Assembly (NCBI GenBank): GCA_041862375.1
Contig: JBGVTE010000142.1
Coordinates: 1 to 56,765, forward strand
Length of the DNA stretch: 56,765 nucleotides
DNA from: WVZL01 sp041862375
Lineage (GTDB): Bacteria; Acidobacteriota; Aminicenantia; Aminicenantales; Aminicenantaceae
Reading direction: 5' to 3'
Shown: positions 16,913 through 24,766 of the stretch, one piece after another
How the letters are laid out: every line of letters begins with the position of its first letter
Numbering within the stretch: the stretch's first letter is position 1
Made by a program: the position numbers and the translations under genes
The notes under the pieces: generated by a model
What the model was told of the DNA's origin: nothing
The model's input: the letters and a program-made list of their open reading frames with translations, nothing else
Database searches by the model: none

Positions 16913-17386
16913 CTATTTCAAGCTGTTTAGAATTGAATCAATCTTTTTTTTGTCGAGATTCCCGTTATAATCAAAATTAACCTGCATACACGGAGCTTCT
17001 TCGCAATTACCCAGACATTCAACGGTCGATAGAGTAAATTTTCCATCCGGAGTTGTCTCACCTATCTCAATCTTAATTTTTTTCTTCAAATAATCGATCA
17101 GGGTTTCTGCTCCCAAGATAGAGCAACTTAAGTTAGAACACACCTGAATATGATACTTCCCTATAGGTCGTCGGTTAAGCATAGTGTAGAATGTCACTGC
17201 CTCTCTTACTCTTATTGGTTTTATCTCTAGCATTTCAGCCAGCACTTTCTCACTCTCTGTTGAAATGTGCCCGAATTCTTGTTGAGCAATATGAAGAAGA
17301 GGAAGAAGTGCTGCTTCTTTTTTTGGATATCGAGATATGACTTCCCTAATTTTCTTTTTAGCTTGATCGGAGAATTCAGGACTCAC
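16913..17386 (-). CDS. nuoE: NADH-quinone oxidoreductase subunit E
   Basis: The 157-residue protein has a helical N-terminal half (EFGHISTESEKVLAEML, REAVTFYTML) and a thioredoxin-like 2Fe-2S half. The four ligands of cluster N1a are Cys83, Cys88, Cys124 and Cys128 (CSNLSC and CLGNC). Length and spacing are normal for NuoE. It overlaps nuoD by 4 bases and ends 2 bases before nuoF, consistent with coordinated translation. It works with NuoF and NuoG at the NADH end of complex I. Confidence 0.95.
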   Translation of the reverse strand: MSPEFSDQAKKKIREVISRYPKKEAALLPLLHIAQQEFGHISTESEKVLAEMLEIKPIRVREAVTFYTMLNRRPIGKYHIQVCSNLSCSILGAETLIDYLKKKIKIEIGETTPDGKFTLSTVECLGNCEEAPCMQVNFDYNGNLDKKKIDSILNSLK

Positions 17387-18714
17387 CGGTCTAACTCCCC
17401 TCCAATCATGTTTAAAGAGCCAAAGGAAGGAATGATATCTGCAACATAGTGACCGTGAATCATTTTTTCTAAAGCGGAGACAATATGAAAGCAGGGTGCT
17501 CTAAGATGAAGCCTGTAGGGCCTGTCTGTTCCATCCGACACGATATAGAAGCCGAGTTCACCGTTTCCTCCTTCTACAGAAAAATAAACTTCCCCTTTAG
17601 GAGGTCTTATTCCATGTCCCTTCATAAAGAATTTAAAGTGATTGATTATACCTTCAATGGAAGTATATGTGTCTTCCTTAGGTGGGATTATGTATCTTTT
17701 ATCGTCCGTAAGAATGCCTTTGTATGCATCTTTCTCTGAGCCTTCTAGATTCGATGAAAGCTTAATTCTCTCCTCAGTCTTTTTTTTCCGGGAAGCTTTT
17801 ATTGCTTCTGCCGGTTCTATTCCTTTTGCCATAAGAGAAGCCGAGCTTGAGGACTTTGGAATTTTTTCCATGGATTGTTCTATAATACGCAAGCTTTGTT
17901 CCATCTCCTTCATTCTGACGTAATAACGGTCAAAGTTATCGCCTCTTTCACCTAGCGGAATTTCAAAATCCAAGTTCTTATATACCAAGTAGGGATGAGC
18001 TTTGCGGACATCGTAATACACACCTGTTGACCGCAGGCATGGGCCTGTCCACCCAAAAGAAACTGCCTCTTCGGGTGTAACAACAGCAATATCCTTTGTC
18101 CTGTTGAGAAAAATTTTATTTTTACTCAAAAGCCCATCCACATCTTCTAAAACTTTTCTTGTTTCCTTTATGGCTGTCTTGAGCTGACTTTCGTAATCTG
18201 GATGAAGATCAGACTTTACACCTCCTATCCGTATGTAAGAAGTAGTCATGCGAGCTCCCGTTGTTTCTTCAATAACGTCCCAGATGAATTCTCGTGCTTT
18301 TATCTTGTAAAGAAAAACAGTAAATGCTCCGCATTCCATAGCCATGGCAGCAATACATGTTAAGTGATCGGCGATTCGCGAGAGTTCACCCATGATAACT
18401 CTGATATGCTGAGCCCTTTCTGGGACATCCACTCCTAGCATTTTTTCGATAGTCATTACATAAGCCAGGTTATTAATAAGCGGGGAAACATAATTCATCC
18501 TGTCTGTGTAAGGAAGCAAATTGAAGTATGTTCTGTTTTCACATATCTTCTCGAACCCGCGGTGAAGGTATCCAACTTCTACTTCTGAATTGAGAATCTT
18601 CTCGCCATCAAGCTCAAGCATGATCCTGATTGTCCCGTGCATAGCAGGATGGGAAGGTCCCATATTTATGAGGAGGTTTTCCTTTTTTGCCTCTTTTTGA
18701 ATTCTTGTTGACAT
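17383..18714 (-). CDS. nuoD: NADH-quinone oxidoreductase subunit D, with a Lys-rich insertion
   Basis: The 443-residue protein is the 49-kDa-type subunit that builds the quinone pocket with NuoB. The N-terminal MGPSHPAMHGTIRIMLELDG and PYTDRMNYVSP blocks carry the quinone-binding His and Tyr. The C-terminal part has HFKFFMKGHGI, EVYFSVEGGNGELGFYIVSDG, RAPCFHIVSALE and ends GSLNMIGGELDR. Between about residue 298 and 352, where other NuoD proteins have roughly ten residues, there is a segment of about 55 residues rich in Lys, Ser and Glu (MAKGIEPAEAIKASRKKKTE and beyond). The insertion lies before the conserved IIPPKEDTYTS block and does not break any core motif. It is one base downstream of nuoC and overlaps nuoE by four. 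Confidence 0.95.
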   Translation of the reverse strand: MSTRIQKEAKKENLLINMGPSHPAMHGTIRIMLELDGEKILNSEVEVGYLHRGFEKICENRTYFNLLPYTDRMNYVSPLINNLAYVMTIEKMLGVDVPERAQHIRVIMGELSRIADHLTCIAAMAMECGAFTVFLYKIKAREFIWDVIEETTGARMTTSYIRIGGVKSDLHPDYESQLKTAIKETRKVLEDVDGLLSKNKIFLNRTKDIAVVTPEEAVSFGWTGPCLRSTGVYYDVRKAHPYLVYKNLDFEIPLGERGDNFDRYYVRMKEMEQSLRIIEQSMEKIPKSSSSASLMAKGIEPAEAIKASRKKKTEERIKLSSNLEGSEKDAYKGILTDDKRYIIPPKEDTYTSIEGIINHFKFFMKGHGIRPPKGEVYFSVEGGNGELGFYIVSDGTDRPYRLHLRAPCFHIVSALEKMIHGHYVADIIPSFGSLNMIGGELDR

Positions 18715-18715
18715 T

Positions 18716-19195
18716 TTATTTCCTCAAGGGAATTCTCGGCTGCCTCTTTCTTAAGGGGTAATCTTTACGCAGAGGATATCCTTCAAAGCCGTCATACATA
18801 AAAATCCGGCGCAGGTCAGGATGACCTTTGAAATGGACACCGAACATATCGAATACTTCTCTCTCTAGCCAGTTAGCATTTCTCCAGAGAGAAGTAAGGG
18901 AATCGATAATGAGATCTTTCTCAGATAATTGAGTTTTTATCCTGAGGCGATGATTATTAGGAACAGAAAACAAGTGATAAACTATCTCAAATCTCGGCTC
19001 CTGTCCCTTATAATCCACACACGTCAGATCCAGAAGCATGTTGCACTCATAAGGCTTGTTTTTTAAAAAAGCAACAATTTCAAAGAGAGATTCTCTCTCG
19101 ATTACAATTGCAACATCGCCAAAAAGTTTAGATGTTTCTCTAATTTTCTGGGGGAATTTTTCGTTGAGTTCTTCTAATATTTTCTTTTCTTCCAT
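18716..19195 (-). CDS. nuoC: NADH-quinone oxidoreductase subunit C
   Basis: The 159-residue protein is the 30-kDa-type subunit of the peripheral arm. Family blocks are MLLDLTCVDY, RFEIVYHLFSVPNNHRL, the strongly conserved SLWRNANWLEREVFDMFGVHFKGH (split here as SLWRNANW and EREVFDMFGVHF), and RIFMYDGFEGYPLRKDYPL. The frame is open further upstream to 19276, but that part lies entirely over the nuoB 3' end and does not look like NuoC. The ATG at 19195, which gives a normal N-terminus (MEEKKILEEL), is therefore preferred. It overlaps nuoB by 22 bases and its GGAG site lies unusually close, so a nearby GTG at 19201 is an alternative. Confidence 0.92.
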   Translation of the reverse strand: MEEKKILEELNEKFPQKIRETSKLFGDVAIVIERESLFEIVAFLKNKPYECNMLLDLTCVDYKGQEPRFEIVYHLFSVPNNHRLRIKTQLSEKDLIIDSLTSLWRNANWLEREVFDMFGVHFKGHPDLRRIFMYDGFEGYPLRKDYPLRKRQPRIPLRK

Positions 19196-19650
19196 CTCCA
19201 CTCTTGCTCTTGATTTTGAATTTTTTCTTGAAGTTTTATTAAAGCATTTAAAACTGTCTCTGGACGAGGTGGACATCCAGGAATGTAGATATCAACTGGA
19301 ATAATCGAGTCTATTCCCTGAATTACAGCATAATTATCGTAGATACCACCGCTTACTGCACATGCTCCAAAGGCAACAACCCACTTGGGCTCAGTTATCT
19401 GTTCATATACTGTTCTTAAGACCGGTGCTAATTTTTGAGTAACAGTGCCTACCACAAGCAACATATCAGATTGCCGCGGCGAGAATCTTGTCCACCCTGC
19501 ACCGAACCTGTCTAAATCAAAATGGGCACAAGCTGCAGACATGTATTCCATACCGCAACAAGCTGTAACATAAGGATAGTGAAAAAGAGAAAATTTTCTG
19601 GCCCAGCCCAAAATATGATTGAATTTAGTAGTGATAAAGCTTCCTTCCAT
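19174..19650 (-). CDS. nuoB: NADH-quinone oxidoreductase subunit B
   Basis: The 158-residue protein holds the terminal 4Fe-4S cluster N2, which reduces quinone. The four ligands are visible: the tandem Cys31-Cys32 in TACCGME, Cys97 in GACAVSGG and Cys126 in PGCPPRPE. The block RQSDMLLVVGTVTQKLAPVL is also typical. The C-terminal tail (QEQEWRWKKRKY) is basic and overlaps the start of nuoC. A 40-bp gap separates it from nuoA upstream. It belongs to the same operon as the other eight subunits. Confidence 0.96.
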   Translation of the reverse strand: MEGSFITTKFNHILGWARKFSLFHYPYVTACCGMEYMSAACAHFDLDRFGAGWTRFSPRQSDMLLVVGTVTQKLAPVLRTVYEQITEPKWVVAFGACAVSGGIYDNYAVIQGIDSIIPVDIYIPGCPPRPETVLNALIKLQEKIQNQEQEWRWKKRKY

Positions 19651-19690
19651 TATAAACCTTTACTTAAATCTCTTATTACACTCTCTGGTT

Positions 19691-20035
19691 TCATTCCCAC
19701 TTGAAAGCGCCCTTCTTCCAGGCATAAATAAAGCCTATACCAAGAACAAAAATGTAAGCAAACATCACTATTAAAGCTGACAGCCCTATTTCCTTAAAAA
19801 TTAAAGCCCAGGGAAAGAAGAAGACAACTTCGATATCGAAAAGAAGAAAGAGGAAAGCAACAAGATAAAATTTGATCGGAAAGGGATTTATTTCTTTTTG
19901 AAGATAAGGACTTCCGCACTCAAAGGGACTCTCTTTGATAGGATTTGTTTTTTTCGGCCCAAGAAGCTTATTCATCATGAGCAGTACACCACCAAGCAGA
20001 CCGAAAATCAGAAAAATTAAGAACAGTTCAATCAT
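19691..20035 (-). CDS. nuoA: NADH-quinone oxidoreductase subunit A
   Basis: The 114-residue membrane protein has three hydrophobic helices and the conserved segment PFECGSPYLQKEINPFPIKFYLVAFLFLLFDIEVVFFFPWAL (seen as FECGSP, FPIKFYLVAFLFLLFDIEVV and FFPWA). The invariant Glu-Cys-Gly loop, near the quinone entry, and the Asp-Glu pair in the second helix are present. It is the first gene of the nuo operon. Upstream AT-rich sequence (20036-20153) should hold the promoter, but I see no close match to consensus there. Confidence 0.95.
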   Translation of the reverse strand: MIELFLIFLIFGLLGGVLLMMNKLLGPKKTNPIKESPFECGSPYLQKEINPFPIKFYLVAFLFLLFDIEVVFFFPWALIFKEIGLSALIVMFAYIFVLGIGFIYAWKKGAFKWE

Positions 20036-20153
20036 TTCTTCCTATAAATAAAGGCATAGATTTTATAAAAATAAATTTAAATTTGCAAACAAATTTAGAA
20101 ACATTCTGATTTTTTCTAAGTTACTTAGATTGGCAAAAAAGTTACTCTCAGAT

Positions 20154-21557
20154 TTATATATTCAGAATGTGGAGAGCAGCACCTTTTGCCTTCATCGATG
20201 CTTCCATGACTGCCTCTGAAATTGAGGGATGAATATGAATTAAAGACGCGATATCGTGTATTTTCATACGGCTAGCGATTGCTAGAGAAATTTCTGTAAT
20301 AATCTCACTAGCGTTTGGAGCAAGTATATGAGCGCCAATTATCTTGTCTTTCTCATCGGCCATGACTTTCACCATTCCATCCGGTCTTTCCATGGTGAGT
20401 GCTCTGCTGTTAGCGCGAAGAGGAAAACGGCCTATCTTGGTTTTTATACCTTTATTAAGTGCTTCTTCTTCTGTCAGCCCCACAGATGAAAATTCCGGTT
20501 CAGTATAAACGGCTATGGGCAGTGCATCATAATTTATAGTTCTTTTTGCCCCTGAAATGTTTTCTGCTGCCACAATACCTTCATGCGACGCTTTGTGAGC
20601 AAGGAGCTTTCCCCCAATCAAGTCCCCTATAGCATAAACACCAGGAATGTTTGTCTCCAATTGGGGAGTTACACGTACAAAATCACTTTGATCGAGCAAT
20701 ATATTTAAACCTGCTGACTTAAGAAATTCTGAGTTTGGTCTCCTTCCTGTAGCCAAAAGAACTCTATTTCCTTGGAGCTCGAAAGAAGTATCGTCTTTCA
20801 ACGAAACACCTTTTAAAGTGACAAAATCCTTCTTAACATGGCTTTTTTCTATTCGCATGTGCGTAAATATTTTAAGTCCTTGGCTTTTGAGAACTCTTTC
20901 CAGCCGGGAAACTACTTCCCTATCCCATCCTGGAAGAATAGTAGGCATTATTTCTATGATTGAGACATCAGTGCCTAATCTTTGGTAGAAAGTACCCAGC
21001 TCAATACCTATAGCTCCTGCTCCAATAATCAACATCTTCTGGGGAATATCTTCAAACTCCAAAGCTTCTCTACTGGTAACAACCTTCTCTCCATCTGGAA
21101 TGAGAAAGGGAAGTTCTGACGGGTGACTCCCAGCAGCCAAAACAATTGCATTTCCTTCAATTATTTTCTCTTCTTCTCCTGTCAATACTGAAACTCGCCG
21201 CTCATCCTTTAAACTTGCCTCTCCCTTGATAACTTCAACTCCGTTTTTCTCAAGGAGGAAAAGTAAACCTTTGACAAATTGCTCAACTACCTTTCGTTTC
21301 TCTTTTTGTATCTTTCCCAAGTTTACTCTTAACTCATCCAAAGGACCGTCTACTGTCTTACTTTCTCGTAGCTCGCTAAAAATTTTTGTCTGGTGGAGCA
21401 GGTATTTAGTCGGGATACAGCCACGATTCATGCATGTTCCCCCTATTCTCTCCTTCTCGATCAAAGCAACTTCTTTTTTAAGCTGAGCTCCTCTCAGAGC
21501 ACTTACATAACCTCCTGGCCCGCCGCCTATGATAATAATGTCATAATTTCTCTGCAT
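20154..21557 (-). CDS. lpdA: Dihydrolipoyl dehydrogenase
   Basis: The 467-residue flavoprotein reoxidises dihydrolipoamide of 2-oxoacid dehydrogenases or the glycine cleavage system. The FAD loop IIIGGGPGGYVSALRGAQL is followed by the redox disulfide GGTCMNRGCIPTKYLLH (Cys42, Cys47). The NAD loop is MLIIGAGAIGIELGTFYQRLG, the second FAD motif is GVYAIGDLIGG, and the C-terminal catalytic HPSISEAVMEA carries the His-Glu pair. Length is typical. An inverted repeat in its leader (21571-21595) and an AAGGAGAGGGAG site precede the ATG. No E1, E2 or lipoate genes lie beside it, so its partner complex is encoded elsewhere. Confidence 0.94.
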   Translation of the reverse strand: MQRNYDIIIIGGGPGGYVSALRGAQLKKEVALIEKERIGGTCMNRGCIPTKYLLHQTKIFSELRESKTVDGPLDELRVNLGKIQKEKRKVVEQFVKGLLFLLEKNGVEVIKGEASLKDERRVSVLTGEEEKIIEGNAIVLAAGSHPSELPFLIPDGEKVVTSREALEFEDIPQKMLIIGAGAIGIELGTFYQRLGTDVSIIEIMPTILPGWDREVVSRLERVLKSQGLKIFTHMRIEKSHVKKDFVTLKGVSLKDDTSFELQGNRVLLATGRRPNSEFLKSAGLNILLDQSDFVRVTPQLETNIPGVYAIGDLIGGKLLAHKASHEGIVAAENISGAKRTINYDALPIAVYTEPEFSSVGLTEEEALNKGIKTKIGRFPLRANSRALTMERPDGMVKVMADEKDKIIGAHILAPNASEIITEISLAIASRMKIHDIASLIHIHPSISEAVMEASMKAKGAALHILNI

Positions 21558-21941
21558 ATCTCCCTCTCCTTGGAAAAGCTACAATCGAGCTTTCCATTTT
21601 TACATAAAATTTGTTTTCTTTATAATGTGATGCGAATAGTGAATGTAGTCATTACGGAAATCGATTCGGTTTTCCAAGCTATTCTACTCATTAAATGCTG
21701 GCATTTTATTATTCAAAAAGTCAAGAATATCTTAAAATTTATGAGAGAATTCTATATCCTAGAGAGTCAAACAGCTATTACTATTACTTGAATTTAAATA
21801 GTATTATTTCCCATAAATATTAAAGTTGAGGTTATAGAGAAAAGAGAATTCAAATCGTAAAAATTATAATTGTATAACCTTGGGACGTTGTTTTCCTTGA
21901 CAGATAAATAGAAAAAAGTAAAAAATAGTGAGATTTTTACG
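21558..21941. other. Divergent intergenic stretch between lpdA and the TonB-receptor-like gene
   Basis: About 380 bases with no supported gene. It must carry promoters for both directions. On the left is the lpdA leader hairpin. On the right a perfect TTGACA is at 21897-21902, but no good -10 hexamer lies at the right distance, and the following ATG at 21942 has no clear ribosome site. The rest is plain AT-rich sequence. Confidence 0.5.
21571..21595 (-). promoter_or_regulatory. Inverted repeat in the lpdA leader
   Basis: The sequence TGGAAAAGCT, seven bases, AGCTTTCCA forms a nine-pair stem with one bulged base, directly upstream of the lpdA ribosome site. In the leader RNA it would form a hairpin next to the translation start. 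It could be a weak regulatory structure or a protein-binding palindrome; no known riboswitch pattern was recognised. Confidence 0.35.
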
Positions 21942-24740
21942 ATGAAGAGAATAAGTAAAGTCATTCTTATTATTTCTCTTTTCTGTTTAATCCCCCGCCT
22001 TTATGCAGAAGATACTGTGAATTTTTGGGGTCAAGTGCTGGACAAAAACAAGATCCCTTTCCAGGGAGCAATGGTTACTGTTTCTTCAAAAAGCCAAGAA
22101 TTCAGTCAAACTTTAACAAGTGATGACTTTGGATATTTCAGGCTGAGCGGCCTTCCCTCTGGTCTGTACACCATTATTTGTAAAGCAGACGGTTATCCGT
22201 TGTATGTTCAAGAAAATGTTCCCTTTGAGCCTTTACAGACTATCTTTCTTGAAATCATATTGAACCACGGTGAAGAGGCAGAAAAACTTCCTTCAGACTC
22301 CTCCATTATCGATTACTCCAATTGTACTTCCCAGACAATAATTGATCAGTCTCAAATCCATACCTTGCCAACTGCCAGAAATATTTGGGCTCTGGTTGAA
22401 AATCAAGATTTGTCAGCTACAACAAACCGCATTGATGTGGGCGGAATGTGGTCTGATACTCCCGCTCTGTTTAGTTCAAGAGGAGCCAGTTCCTGGACTC
22501 AAAATATTTATCTGTTAAACGGTTTGGACGTTACTGATCCTTACTGGACAGGAATGCCTCTTTTTTTCCCCGATCTTATCGCTCTTCGTTTTACTCAGTT
22601 AATTAACGCAGGCCATCCCCCTCAAGCTCTGAATCCAGGAGCTTACTTTAACCTAGTGACTCGAGAAGGGGAATCTGAATCCCACGGTGGTATATCTACT
22701 TACTTTATTAATAAAAACATGAAAAGCTCTAACATATCTCATGTCTTGAGGAAAGAAGGTATTTTTGAGAGTCATTCTTTTAACTACTGCGTAGATAGTA
22801 ATTTTTATCTCTCAGGTCCTGTTGTCAAAGACAGGCTTTTCTTTTTCACTTCCTGGAAAGCCCTAAATCTGTCACGAGATATTGCTGACTACAATGAAGA
22901 TGATAAAGCTTCTCTCTACTCTGGTTTTTTGAGCTTAAAATATAACTTCTCTCAAAGCACGCTTCGGTTTATATGGTCAAGCCAGCTTATTTATCATCCT
23001 TCCTTTGGTGCTGGAAGGAGTATCCCCTACTCGGCTACCACAAACCAGAAAAATTTCTACAATGTTATCCAACTTATCTGGAATTTAAATCCCTCAGAAA
23101 ACAGCTCCCTCAAAATAGGCTGCTCCCTAAACCATGGCAAGCTGGATTCTGACTTTCAGGATAGCACTAACACCTATCACAGGCACGAGATTTTTAAGAA
23201 AACTTCCTCAGGAGCTGCTCCTCTAGCTTCTGAAGATACTCGAGCTTCATTTACCCTTTTCTTGAAGGCAGAGTCACTGAGAACTCGTTTCCTCAAGGCA
23301 CGTCACTTATTCCAGTATGGAGTACAATTTCAGCATACCCTCTCTTCATCTAAGAAAAAAATTCTAGAGAACCTTCACCTTCGTTTCTTTGAAGGAAATC
23401 CCCTTGAAATAGTAAAGTACAATACTCCTGTGCATCACCGTGAATCTGCCATTCATCTTAATGTATATGCCCAGGACAGCTTTTCATTTTCCAATTTTAT
23501 ATCCTTCTACCTTGGCTTCAACGTAGCTTACAGCAGAGGATGGGTTCCTTCCCAATCACACATAGCTTCTTCATCTGACTTTACAGTAAATTCTCCAAAA
23601 AGAGCAGGAAATATAAACTGGTTTAATATATCTCCACGCGTGGGCCTAATATTCCCTCTTTCCAAGCAAAAATCATCTGCTCTCAAGATTTCCCTGGGAA
23701 GATACTATTTTACTCTTCCCCTCTATCTTTTAACTTACGGTAATCCTAATGCTCTAGGAGGCCTCGCTTATACTTGGCAGGATATTAATAACGACAATCA
23801 GTATCAACAAGGAGAAGAAAAGACTCTCATCCGGAGAGAAGGCCCTTTCTTTTCGAGAATAGACACAGGTTTGAAGAGGCCTTACACTGACGAAGCAGCG
23901 TTATCATTTATTCACACTTTTGGCTCAAGTTGGTACCTGGCAGTGAGTGTATTTTTTAGAGAGAGTAAGAATCTCATTGAAACTACTAACATCGGTGTGC
24001 CATTTTCAGCCTACAATCCCTTAGAGTTCTATGATGAAGGAGATGACAGAATTCCAGGAACTAATGACGACCTCAATTTTACTGTTTACAATCAGAAAAG
24101 AGAATTTTTTGGTCAAGATTTTTTTCTCCTTACTAATCCTGATACATCTCAGAGAACATCAAAATATCAAGGTCTCGACCTGATCCTTTTTAAAAAATAC
24201 AGTTCAAAGTTAACTTTCTTTCTTTCTCTGACAGCAACTCAAGCCATAGGAACAACAAGTCCAGGAAATACAGAATGGGAAAATGACGACGGGCTTGTGG
24301 GCAGTTTATACGACAACCCGAATACTCTTATAAATGCAAGAGGGAAGCTGCGATTTGATCGTGCCTATACAGGAAGAATCGGCTGCAGCTATCTAGCTCC
24401 TCATGATATCCGGATAAGCTGTGTTATAAAATACTACGATGGTCAACCTTTTGCCCGGAAAATAATTATTACAGGAATGAACCAAGGCCCATTTTACATT
24501 CAAGCCCATCCCCGTGGAGTAGCCCGCTACGAGTATAACAGGACTGTTGATATAAGAATAGAAAAAACATTTACCTGGAGAAAAGTGAAATTAAGAATAA
24601 TTCTTGATAGTTTTAATATCTTCAACAGAGGTCTGGCTGTTGAAGAGAATGAATGGACAGGACCCGAATTTCCTTTACGCTTTGCTACTGAAATTCAATC
24701 TCCCCGTGTTTTCCGTTTAGGACTAGCTTATGAATTTTAA
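21942..24740 (+). CDS. TonB-dependent-receptor-like outer membrane protein with N-terminal carboxypeptidase-regulatory domain
   Basis: The 932-residue protein starts with a signal peptide (cleavage near LYAEDTV). An Ig-like carboxypeptidase-regulatory domain follows (about residues 28-105: GQVLDKNKIPFQGAMVTVSS to LPSGLYTIICKADGYP), then a plug-like domain (SSRGASSWTQNIYLLNGLDV, FNLVTREGE) and a long beta-barrel ending SPRVFRLGLAYEF, with the C-terminal Phe used by the BAM machinery. No TonB box is obvious. This domain order is common in Acidobacteriota-related and Bacteroidetes lineages for import of large substrates. No SusD-like partner, TonB or surface hydrolase is adjacent, so the ligand is unknown. 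A 26-bp gap with a strong ribosome site links it to the following Fe-S membrane protein, but a functional link is doubtful. Confidence 0.85.
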   Translation: MKRISKVILIISLFCLIPRLYAEDTVNFWGQVLDKNKIPFQGAMVTVSSKSQEFSQTLTSDDFGYFRLSGLPSGLYTIICKADGYPLYVQENVPFEPLQTIFLEIILNHGEEAEKLPSDSSIIDYSNCTSQTIIDQSQIHTLPTARNIWALVENQDLSATTNRIDVGGMWSDTPALFSSRGASSWTQNIYLLNGLDVTDPYWTGMPLFFPDLIALRFTQLINAGHPPQALNPGAYFNLVTREGESESHGGISTYFINKNMKSSNISHVLRKEGIFESHSFNYCVDSNFYLSGPVVKDRLFFFTSWKALNLSRDIADYNEDDKASLYSGFLSLKYNFSQSTLRFIWSSQLIYHPSFGAGRSIPYSATTNQKNFYNVIQLIWNLNPSENSSLKIGCSLNHGKLDSDFQDSTNTYHRHEIFKKTSSGAAPLASEDTRASFTLFLKAESLRTRFLKARHLFQYGVQFQHTLSSSKKKILENLHLRFFEGNPLEIVKYNTPVHHRESAIHLNVYAQDSFSFSNFISFYLGFNVAYSRGWVPSQSHIASSSDFTVNSPKRAGNINWFNISPRVGLIFPLSKQKSSALKISLGRYYFTLPLYLLTYGNPNALGGLAYTWQDINNDNQYQQGEEKTLIRREGPFFSRIDTGLKRPYTDEAALSFIHTFGSSWYLAVSVFFRESKNLIETTNIGVPFSAYNPLEFYDEGDDRIPGTNDDLNFTVYNQKREFFGQDFFLLTNPDTSQRTSKYQGLDLILFKKYSSKLTFFLSLTATQAIGTTSPGNTEWENDDGLVGSLYDNPNTLINARGKLRFDRAYTGRIGCSYLAPHDIRISCVIKYYDGQPFARKIIITGMNQGPFYIQAHPRGVARYEYNRTVDIRIEKTFTWRKVKLRIILDSFNIFNRGLAVEENEWTGPEFPLRFATEIQSPRVFRLGLAYEF

Positions 24741-24766
24741 ATTTGTATTAATAAAAAGGAGATACC

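Noticed and set aside
19196..19276. A 27-residue N-terminal extension of NuoC
   Set aside because: It lies wholly over the end of nuoB, is Ser/Lys rich and unlike NuoC; the ATG at 19195 gives the normal N-terminus.
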